Shown in pieces: positions 53,581-64,000 of a stretch of DNA of 64,000 nt. Position 1 is the stretch's first letter; the number at the start of each line of letters is the position of its first letter. The stretch covers positions 28,403,191 to 28,467,190 of the forward strand of contig NC_088708.1 of assembly GCF_963576615.1 (NCBI RefSeq), given 5' to 3'. The position numbers and the translations under genes were made by a program. Source of the stretch: Watersipora subatra. Taxonomy: Eukaryota; Bryozoa; Gymnolaemata; Cheilostomatida; Watersiporidae. The notes under the pieces are model-generated. The model had not been told where the DNA came from. It did not search any database and worked only from the letters and a program-made list of their open reading frames with translations.

Positions 53581-56500
53581 ATGTTAAGTTTATGTTATAC
53601 AGCTGTACCAAAGGTAATAACTAACTCCCTAAGGTATGTACTGCACGTAGTACATTGTAATGTTAAGTTTATGTTATACAGCTGTACCAAAGGTAATAAC
53701 TCCCTAAGGTATGTACTGCACGTAGTACATTGTAATGTTAAGTTTATGTTATACGGCTGTACCAAAGGTAATAAATAACTCCCTAAGGTATGTACTGCAC
53801 GTAGTACATTGTAATGTTAAGTTTATGGTATACAGCTGTACCAAAGGTAATAACTCCCTAAGGTATGTACTGCACGTAGTACATTGTAATGTTAAGTTTA
53901 TGGTATACAGCTGTACCAAAGGTAATAACTCCCTAAGGTATGTACTGCACGTAGTACATTGTAATGCTAAGTTTATGGTATACAGCTGTACCAAAGGTAA
54001 TAACTCCCTAAGGTATGTACTGCACGTAGTACATTGTAATGCTAAGTTTATGTTATACAGCTGTACCAAAGGTAATAACTAACTCCCTAAGGTATGTACT
54101 GCACGTAGTACAATGTAATGCTAAGTTTATGTTATACAGCTGTACCAAAGGTAATAACTAACTCCCTAAGGTATGTACTGCACGTAGTACATTGTAATGC
54201 TAAGTTTATGTTATACAGCTGTACCAAAGGTAATAACTAACTCCCTAAGGTATGTACTGCACGTAGTACATTGTAATGCTAAGTTTATGTTATACAGCTG
54301 TACCAAAGGTAATAACTAACTCCCTAAGGTATGTACTGCACGTAGTACATTGTAATGCTAAGTTTATGTTATACAGCTGTACCAAAGGTAATAACTAACT
54401 CCCTAAGGTATGTACTGCACGTAGTACATTGTAATGCTAAGTTTATGTTATACAGCTGTACCAAAGGTAATAAATAACTCCCTAAGGTATGTACTGCACG
54501 TAGTACATTGTAATGCTAAGTTTATGTTATACAGCTGTACCAAAGGTAATAACTAACTCCCTAAGGTATGTACTGCACGTAGTACATTGTAATGCTAAGT
54601 TTATGTTATACAGCTGTACCAAAGGTAATAAATAACTCCCTAAGGTATGTACTGCACGTAGTACATTGTAATGCTAAGTTTATGTTATACGGCTGTACCA
54701 AAGGTAATAACTAACTCCCTAAGGTATGTACTGCATGTAGTACACTGTAATGTTAAGTTTATGTTATACGGCTGTACCAAAGGTAATAAATAACTCCCTA
54801 AGGTATGTACTGCACGTAGTACATTGTAATGTTAAGTTTATGTTATACGGCTGTACCAAAGGTAATAACTCCCTAAGGTATGTACTGCACGTAGTACATT
54901 GTAATATTAAGTTTATGTTATACGGCTGTACCAAAGGTAATAACTAACTCCCTAAGGTATGTACTGCACGTAGTACATTGTAATGTTAAGTTTATGTTAT
55001 ACAGCTGTACCAAAGGTAATAACTAACTCCCTACGGTATGTACTGCACGTAGTACATTGTAATGTTAAGTTTATGTTATACAGCTGTACCAAAGGTAATA
55101 ACTAACTGCCTAAGGTATGTACTGCACGTAGTACATTGTAATGTTAAGTTTATGTTATACAGCTGTACCAAAGGTAATAACTAACTCCCTAAGGTATGTA
55201 CTGCACGTAGTACATTGTAATGCTAAGTTTATGTTATACAGCTGTACCAAAGGTAATAACTAACTCCCTAAGGTATGTACTGCATGTAGTACATTGTAAT
55301 GTTAAGTTTATGTTATACAGCTGTACCAAAGGTAATAACTAACTCCCTAAGGTATGTACTGCACGTAGTACATTGTAATGCTAAGTTTATGTTATACAGC
55401 TGTACCAAAGGTAATAAATAACTCCCTAAGGTATGTACTGCACGTAGTACATTGTAATGCTAAGTTTATGTTATACAGCTGTACCAAAGGTAATAACTAA
55501 CTCCCTAAGGTATGTACTGCACGTAGTACATTGTAATGCTAAGTTTATGTTATACAGCTGTACCAAAGGTAATAACTAACTCCCTAAGGTATGTACTGCA
55601 CGTAGTACATTGTAATGTTAAGTTTATGTTATACAGCTGTACCAAAGGTAATAAATAACTCCCTAAGGTATGTACTGCACGTAGTACATTGTAATGCTAA
55701 GTTTATGTTATACATCTGTACCAAAGGTAATAACTCCCTAAGGTATGTACTGCACGTAGTACATTGTAATGTTAAGTTTATGTTATACAGCTGTACCAAA
55801 GGTAATAACTAACTCCCTAAGGTATGTACTGCACGTAGTACACTGTAATGTTAAGTTTATGTTATACGGCTGTACCAAAGGTAATAAATAACTCCTTAAG
55901 GTATGTACTGCACGTAGTACATTGTAATGCTAAGTTTATGTTATACGGCTGTACCAAAGGTAATAAATAACTCCTTAAGGTATGTACTGCACGTAGTACA
56001 TTGTAATGTTAAGTTTATGTTATACAGCTGTACCAAAGGTAATAAATAACTCCCTAAGGTATGTACTGCACGTAGTACATTGTAATGCTAAGTTTATGTT
56101 ATACAGCTGTACCAAAGGTAATAACTAACTCCCTAAGGTATGTACTGCACGTAGTACACTGTAATGTTAAGTTTATGTTATACGGCTGTACCAAAGGTAA
56201 TAAATAACTCCTTAAGGTATGTACTGCACGTAGTACATTGTAATGCTAAGTTTATGTTATACAGCTGTACCAAAGGTAATAACTAACTCCCTAAGGTATG
56301 TACTGCACGTAGTACATTGTAATGTTAAGTTTATGTTATACATCTGTACTAAAGGTAATAAATAACTCCCTAAGGTATGTACTGCACGTAGTACATTGTA
56401 ATGTTAAGTTTATGTTATACAGCTGTACCAAAGGTAATAACTCCCTAAGGTATGTACTGCACGTAGTACATTGTAATGCTAAGTTTATGTTATACAGCTG

Positions 56501-59500
56501 TACCAAAGGTAATAACTAACTCCCTAAGGTATGTACTGCACGTAGTACATTGTAATGCTAAGTTTATGTTATACAGCTGTACCAAAGATAATAAATAACT
56601 CCCTAAGGTATGTACTGCACGTAGTACATTGTAATGCTAAGTTTATGTTATACAGCTGTACCAAAGGTAATAACTAACTCCCTAAGGTATGTACTGCACG
56701 TAGTACATTGTAATGTTAAGTTTATGTTATACGGCTGTACCAAAGGTAATAACTAACTCCCTAAGGTATGTACTGCACGTAGTACATTGTAATGTTAAGT
56801 TTATGTTATACAGCTGTACCAAAGGTAATAACTAACTCCCTAAGGTATGTACTGCACGTAGTACATTGTAATGTTAAGTTTATGTTATACAGCTGTACCA
56901 AAGGTAATAAATAACTCCCTAAGGTATGTACTGCACGTAGTACATTGTAATGTTAAGTTTATGTTATACAGCTGTACCAAAGGTAATTAATAACTCCCTA
57001 AGGTATGTACTGCACGTAGTACATTGTAATGTTAAGTTTATGTTATACAGCTGTACCAAAGGTAATAAATAACTCCCTAAGGTATGTACTGCACGTAGTA
57101 CATTGTAATGTTAAGTTTATGTTATACAGCTGTACCAAAGGTAATAACTAACTCCCTAAGGTATGTACTGCACGTAGTACACTGTAATGTTAAGTTTATG
57201 TTATACGGCTGTACCAAAGGTAATAAATAACTCCTTAAGGTATGTACTGCACGTAGTACATTGTAATGCTAAGTTTATGTTATACAGCTGTACCAAAGGT
57301 AATAAATAACTCCCTAAGGTATGTACTGCACGTAGTACATTGTAATGTTAAGTTTATGTTATACAGCTGTACCAAAGGTAATAACTAACTCCCTAAGGTA
57401 TGTACTGCACGTAGTACATTGTAATGCTAAGTTTATGTTATACAGCTGTACCAAAGGTAATAAATAACTCCCTAAGGTATGTACTGCACGTAGTACATTG
57501 TAATGTTAAGTTTATGTTATACGGCTGTACCAAAAGTAATAAATAACTCCCTAAGGTATGTACTGCACGTAGTACATTGTAATGTTAAGTTTATGTTATA
57601 CAGCTGTACCAAAGGTAATAAATAACTCCCTAAGGTATGTACTGCACGTAGTACATTGTAATGTTAAGTTTATGTTATACATCTGTACCAAAGGTAATAA
57701 CTAACTCCCTAAGGTATGTACTGCACGTAGTACATTGTAATGCTAAGTTTATGTTATACGGCTGTACCAAAGGTAATAAATAACTCCCTAAGGTATGTAC
57801 TGCACGTAGTACATTGTAATGTTAAGTTTATGTTATACAGCTGTACCAAAGGTAATAACTAACTCCCTAAGGTATGTACTGCACGTAGTACATTGTAATG
57901 TTAAGTTTATGTTATACAGCTGTACCAAAGGTAATAACTAACTCCCTAAGGTATGTACTGCACGTAGTACATTGTAATGCTAAGTTTATGTTATACATCT
58001 GTACCAAAGGTAATAACTCCCTAAGATATGTACTGCACGTAGTACATTGTAATGTTAAGTTTATGTTATACAGCTGTACCAAAGGTAATAACTAACTCCC
58101 TAAGGTATGTACTGCACGTAGTACATTGTAATGTTAAGTTTATGTTATACAGCTGTACCAAAGGTAATAACTAACTCCCTAAGGTATGTACTGCACGTAG
58201 TACATTGTAATGTTAAGTTTATGTTATACATCTGTACCAAAGGTAATAACTAACTCCCTAAGGTATGTACTGCACGTAGTACATTGTAATGCTAAGTTTA
58301 TGTTATACAGCTGTACCAAAGGTAATAAATAACTCCCTAAGGTATGTACTGCACGTAGTACATTGTAATGCTAAGTTTATGTTATACAGCTGTACCAAAG
58401 GTGATAAATAACTCCCTAAGGTATGTACTGCATGTAGTACATTGTAATGCTAAGTTTATGTTATACAGCTGTACCAAAGGTAATAAATAACTCCCTAAGG
58501 TATGTACTGCACGTAGTACATTGTAATGCTAAGTTTATGTTATACAGCTGTACCAAAGGTGATAAATAACTCCCTAAGGTATGTACTGCACGTAGTACAT
58601 TGTAATGCTAAGTTTAAGTTATACGGCTGTACCAAAGGTAATAAATAACTCCCTAAGGTATGTACTGCACGTAGTACATTGTAATGTTAAGTTTATGTTA
58701 TACAGCTGTACCAAAGGTAATAACTAACTCCCTAAGGTATGTACTGCACGTAGTACATTGTAATGTTAAGTTTATGTTATACAGCTGTACCAAAGGTAAT
58801 AAATAACTCCCTAAGGTATGTACTGCACGTAGTACATTGTAATGTTAAGTTTATGTTATACAGCTGTACCAAAGGTAATAAATAACTCCCTAAGGTATGT
58901 ACTGCACGTAGTACATTGTAATGCTAAGTTTATGTTATACAGCTGTACCAAAGGTAATAACTAACTCCCTAAGGTATGTACTGCACGTAGTACATTGTAA
59001 TGTTAAGTTTATGTTATACAGCTGTACCAAAGGTAATAACTAACTCCCTAAGGTATGTACTGCACGTAGTACATTGTAATGCTAAGTTTATGTTATACAG
59101 CTGTACCAAAGGTAATAACTAACTCCCTAAGGTATGTACTGCACGTAGTACATTGTAATGTTAAGTTTATGTTATACAGCTGTACCAAAGGTAATAACTA
59201 ACTCCCTAAGGTATGTACTGCACGTAGTACATTGTAATGTTAAGTTTATGTTATACATCTGTACCAAAGGTAATAACTAACTCCCTAAGGTATGTACTGC
59301 ACGTAGTACATTGTAATGCTAAGTTTATGTTATACGGCTGTACCAAAGGTAATAAATAACTCCCTAAGGTATGTACTGCACGTAGTACATTGTAATGTTA
59401 AGTTTATGTTATACAGCTGTACCAAAGGTAATAACTAACTCCCTAAGATATGTACTGCACGTAGTACATTGTAATGTTAAGTTTATGTTATACAGCTGTA

Positions 59501-62500
59501 CCAAAGGTAATAACTAACTCCCTAAGGTATGTACTGCACGTAGTACATTGTAATGTTAAGTTTATGTTATACAGCTGTACCAAAGGTAATAACTAACTCC
59601 CTAAGGTATGTACTGCTTGTAGTACATTGTAATGTTAAGTTTATGTTATACAGCTGTACCAAAGGTAATAACTAACTCCCTAAGGTATGTACTGCACGTA
59701 GTACATTGTAATGCTAAGTTTATGTTATACAGCTGTACCAAAGGTAATAAATAACTCCCTAAGGTATGTACTGCACGTAGTACATTGTAATGTTAAGTTT
59801 ATGTTATACAGCTGTACCAAAGGTAATAACTAACTCCCTACGGTATGTACTGCACGTAGTACATTGTAATGCTAAGTTTATGTTATACAGCTGTACCAAA
59901 GGTAATAACTAACTCCCTAAGGTATGTACTGCACGTAGTACATTGTAATGTTAAGTTTATGTTATACAGCTGTACCAAAGATAATAACTAACTCCCTAAG
60001 GTATGTACTGCACGTAGTACATTGTAATGTTAAGTTTATGTTATACAGCTGTACCAAAGGTAATAACTAACTCCCTAAGGTATGTACTGCACGTAGTACA
60101 TTGTAATGTTAAGTTTATGTTATACAGCTGTACCAAAGGTAATAACTAACTCCCTAAGGTATGTACTGCACGTAGTACATTGTAATGCTAAGTTTATGTT
60201 ATACAGCTGTACCAAAGGTAATAACTAACTCCCTAAGGTATGTACTGCACGTAGTACATTGTAATGTTAAGTTTATGTTATACAGCTGTACCAAAGATAA
60301 TAACTAACTCCCTAAGGTATGTACTGCACGTAGTACATTGTAATGCTAAGTTTATGTTATACAGCTGTACCAAAGGTAATAACTAACTCCCTAAGGTATG
60401 TACTGCACGTAGTACATTGTAATGTTAAGTTTATGTTATACAGCTGTACCAAAGGTAATAAATAACTCCCTAAGGTATGTACTGCACGTAGTACATTGTA
60501 ATGTTAAGTTTATGTTATACAGCTGTACCAAAGGTAATAAATAACTCCCTAAGGTATGTACTGCACGTAGTACATTGTAATGCTAAGTTTATGTTATACA
60601 GCTGTACCAAAGGTAATAAATAACTCCCTAAGGTATGTACTGCACGTAGTACATTGTAATGTTAAGTTTATGTTATACAGCTGTACCAAAGGTAATAACT
60701 AACTCCCTAAGGTATGTACTGCACGTAGTACATTGTAATGCTAAGTTTATGTTATACAGCTGTACCAAAGGTAATAACTAACTCCCTAAGGTATGTACTG
60801 CACGTAGTACATTGTAATGCTAAGTTTATGTTATACAGCTGTACCAAAGGTAATAACTCCCTAAGGTATGTACTGCACGTAGTACATTGTAATGCTAAGT
60901 TTATGTTATACAGCTGTACCAAAGGTAATAACTAACTCCCTAAGGTATGTACTGCACGTAGTACATTGTAATGCTAAGTTTATGTTATACAGCTGTACCA
61001 AAGGTAATAACTAACTCCCTAAGGTATGTACTGCACGTAGTACATTGTAATGCTAAGTTTATGTTATACAGCTGTACCAAAGGTAATAAATAACTCCCTA
61101 AGGTATGTACTGCACGTAGTACATTGTAATGCTAAGTTTATGTTATACAGCTGTACCAAAGGTAATAACTAACTCCCTAAGGTATGTACTGCACGTAGTA
61201 CATTGTAATGCTAAGTTTATGTTATACAGCTGTACCAAAGGTAATAACTAACTCCCTAAGGTATGTACTGCACGTAGTACATTGTAATGTTAAGTTTATG
61301 TTATACAGCTGTACCAAAGGTAATAAATAACTCCCTAAGGTATGTACTGCACGTAGTACATTGTAATGCTAAGTTTATGTTATACATCTGTACCAAAGGT
61401 AATAACTCCCTAAGGTATGTACTGCACGTAGTACATTGTAATGTTAAGTTTATGTTATACAGCTGTACCAAAGGTAATAACTAACTCCCTAAGGTATGTA
61501 CTGCACGTAGTACACTGTAATGTTAAGTTTATGTTATACGGCTGTACCAAAGGTAATAAATAACTCCTTAAGGTATGTACTGCACGTAGTACATTGTAAT
61601 GCTAAGTTTATGTTATACGGCTGTACCAAAGGTAATAAATAACTCCTTAAGGTATGTACTGCACGTAGTACATTGTAATGTTAAGTTTATGTTATACAGC
61701 TGTACCAAAGGTAATAAATAACTCCCTAAGGTATGTACTGCACGTAGTACATTGTAATGCTAAGTTTATGTTATACAGCTGTACCAAAGGTAATAACTAA
61801 CTCCCTAAGGTATGTACTGCACGTAGTACACTGTAATGTTAAGTTTATGTTATACGGCTGTACCAAAGGTAATAAATAACTCCTTAAGGTATGTACTGCA
61901 GGTAGTACATTGTAATGCTAAGTTTATGTTATACAGCTGTACCAAAGGTAATAACTAACTCCCTAAGGTATGTACTGCACGTAGTACATTGTAATGTTAA
62001 GTTTATGTTATACATCTGTACCAAAGGTAATAAATAACTCCCTAAGGTATGTACTGCACGTAGTACATTGTAATGTTAAGTTTATGTTATACAGCTGTAC
62101 CAAAGGTAATAACTCCCTAAGGTATGTACTGCACGTAGTACATTGTAATGCTAAGTTTATGTTATACAGCTGTACCAAAGGTAATAACTAACTCCCTAAG
62201 GTATGTACTGCACGTAGTACATTGTAATGCTAAGTTTATGTTATACAGCTGTACCAAAGATAATAAATAACTCCCTAAGGTATGTACTGCACGTAGTACA
62301 TTGTAATGCTAAGTTTATGTTATACAGCTGTACCAAAGGTAATAACTAACTCCCTAAGGTATGTACTGCACGTAGTACATTGTAATGTTAAGTTTATGTT
62401 ATACGGCTGTACCAAAGGTAATAACTAACTCCCTAAGGTATGTACTGCACGTAGTACATTGTAATGTTAAGTTTATGTTATACAGCTGTACCAAAGGTAA

Positions 62501-64000
62501 TAACTAACTCCCTAAGGTATGTACTGCACGTAGTACATTGTAATGTTAAGTTTATGTTATACAGCTGTACCAAAGGTAATAAATAACTCCCTAAGGTATG
62601 TACTGCACGTAGTACATTGTAATGTTAAGTTTATGTTATACAGCTGTACCAAAGGTAATTAATAACTCCCTAAGGTATGTACTGCACGTAGTACATTGTA
62701 ATGTTAAGTTTATGTTATACAGCTGTACCAAAGGTAATAAATAACTCCCTAAGGTATGTACTGCACGTAGTACATTGTAATGTTAAGTTTATGTTATACA
62801 GCTGTACCAAAGGTAATAACTAACTCCCTAAGGTATGTACTGCACGTAGTACACTGTAATGTTAAGTTTATGTTATACGGCTGTACCAAAGGTAATAAAT
62901 AACTCCTTAAGGTATGTACTGCACGTAGTACATTGTAATGCTAAGTTTATGTTATACAGCTGTACCAAAGGTAATAAATAACTCCCTAAGGTATGTACTG
63001 CACGTAGTACATTGTAATGTTAAGTTTATGTTATACAGCTGTACCAAAGGTAATAACTAACTCCCTAAGGTATGTACTGCACGTAGTACATTGTAATGCT
63101 AAGTTTATGTTATACAGCTGTACCAAAGGTAATAAATAACTCCCTAAGGTATGTACTGCACGTAGTACATTGTAATGTTAAGTTTATGTTATACGGCTGT
63201 ACCAAAAGTAATAAATAACTCCCTAAGGTATGTACTGCACGTAGTACATTGTAATGTTAAGTTTATGTTATACAGCTGTACCAAAGGTAATAAATAACTC
63301 CCTAAGGTATGTACTGCACGTAGTACATTGTAATGTTAAGTTTATGTTATACATCTGTACCAAAGGTAATAACTAACTCCCTAAGGTATGTACTGCACGT
63401 AGTACATTGTAATGCTAAGTTTATGTTATACGGCTGTACCAAAGGTAATAAATAACTCCCTAAGGTATGTACTGCACGTAGTACATTGTAATGTTAAGTT
63501 TATGTTATACAGCTGTACCAAAGGTAATAACTAACTCCCTAAGGTATGTACTGCACGTAGTACATTGTAATGTTAAGTTTATGTTATACAGCTGTACCAA
63601 AGGTAATAACTAACTCCCTAAGGTATGTACTGCACGTAGTACATTGTAATGCTAAGTTTATGTTATACATCTGTACCAAAGGTAATAACTCCCTAAGATA
63701 TGTACTGCACGTAGTACATTGTAATGTTAAGTTTATGTTATACAGCTGTACCAAAGGTAATAACTAACTCCCTAAGGTATGTACTGCACGTAGTACATTG
63801 TAATGTTAAGTTTATGTTATACAGCTGTACCAAAGGTAATAACTAACTCCCTAAGGTATGTACTGCACGTAGTACATTGTAATGTTAAGTTTATGTTATA
63901 CATCTGTACCAAAGGTAATAACTAACTCCCTAAGGTATGTACTGCACGTAGTACATTGTAATGCTAAGTTTATGTTATACAGCTGTACCAAAGGTAATAA
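53581..64000. repeat. higher-order satellite block, copy 4 and an internal 5,672-bp duplication
   Basis: Starts as copy 3 at offset +9,203 (marker 54113), changing to +8,887 (marker 55108) through loss of four monomers' worth (316 bp), then +8,966 (57536). From about 61,287 the sequence of 55,615 onward recurs at +5,672 (62656 versus 56984; 63208 versus 57536). Confidence 0.83.

Larger units (their letters stand above)
35577..64000. repeat. 79-bp tandem satellite, ~360 monomers, continues past window
   Basis: Uninterrupted head-to-tail array filling 28.4 kb. Monomers begin CTCCCTAAGGTATGTACTGC and repeat every 79 bp (for example at 35622, 35701, 35780); a minority are 75 bp, lacking one TAAC/AATA tetranucleotide before CTCCC. 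Common variable positions: GCACGTAG/GCATGTAG, TACAGCTG/TACGGCTG/TACATCTG, AATGCTAAG/AATGTTAAG, AACTAACT/AAATAACT, CTCCCTAA/CTCCTTAA. Each unit contains a 7-bp-stem hairpin (ATGTACT-GCACGT-AGTACAT) and usually the palindrome TACAGCTGTA. The first unit is degenerate (35577-35600). Open frames within the array are by-products of the 75-bp variant, not genes. Confidence 0.98.

Noticed and set aside
37553..63767. Repeated 65-, 90- and 115-codon ORFs in the satellite as a gene family
   Set aside because: They are read-through of 75-bp units. Both strands are open at once and no signal, domain or codon bias is present.
35577..64000. CRISPR-like or telomeric array
   Set aside because: There are no unique spacers. 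The CCCTAA in each monomer occurs once per 79 bp, not as a hexamer tandem, so it is not telomeric repeat.

Overview
The window is AT-rich, intron-containing, transposon-laden animal DNA. It carries a synaptojanin gene with invertebrate-like divergence, a small secreted amidated-peptide precursor, and debris of Ty3/gypsy, hAT, pogo/Tigger and Tc1-type elements. A lophotrochozoan, most likely a mollusc, fits best. That placement is inference from overall character; no clade-specific marker was proven.

Layout. 1-4.5 kb: no recognisable gene, a 25-bp minisatellite and a 19-bp inverted repeat. 4.5-7.7 kb: palindromes and a decayed minus-strand gag-protease fragment of a Ty3/gypsy-like retrotransposon. 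7.7-12.2 kb: gene-poor, with a 52-bp perfect palindrome and a 57-bp-arm perfect hairpin close together near 9.1-9.3 kb. 12.2-12.75 kb: a compact minus-strand neuropeptide-like precursor with a poly(A) signal. 13.76-35.12 kb: sixteen minus-strand exons of synaptojanin, running from the middle of the Sac domain to the stop codon (963 codons plus stop, all junctions in phase). Its introns hold several inverted-repeat DNA elements, four minisatellites, a hAT transposase tail and a copied piece of one of its own exons. 35.58-64.0 kb: an uninterrupted tandem satellite of 79-bp monomers (about 360 copies) that runs off the right edge.

The first synaptojanin exon in the window starts in mid-Sac domain, 5' of the satellite in transcription order. 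If the gene is intact, its promoter and the exons for the catalytic half of the Sac domain lie beyond 64 kb, and the whole satellite (over 28.4 kb) is intronic. The array has a visible higher-order structure: rare marker variants recur at fixed spacings of 2,504, 4,396, 8,887-9,203 and 5,672 bp, which implies repeated recent multi-kilobase duplications.

The two clear host genes share a strand about 1 kb apart, with no evidence of joint function. Synaptojanin is the phosphoinositide phosphatase of synaptic-vesicle endocytosis. The peptide precursor is probably a secreted neuropeptide or hormone. The strongest candidates for something undescribed are the intronic higher-order satellite, the four-cysteine -FRFamide precursor, and a minisatellite that has amplified a splice-acceptor/exon junction of synaptojanin.
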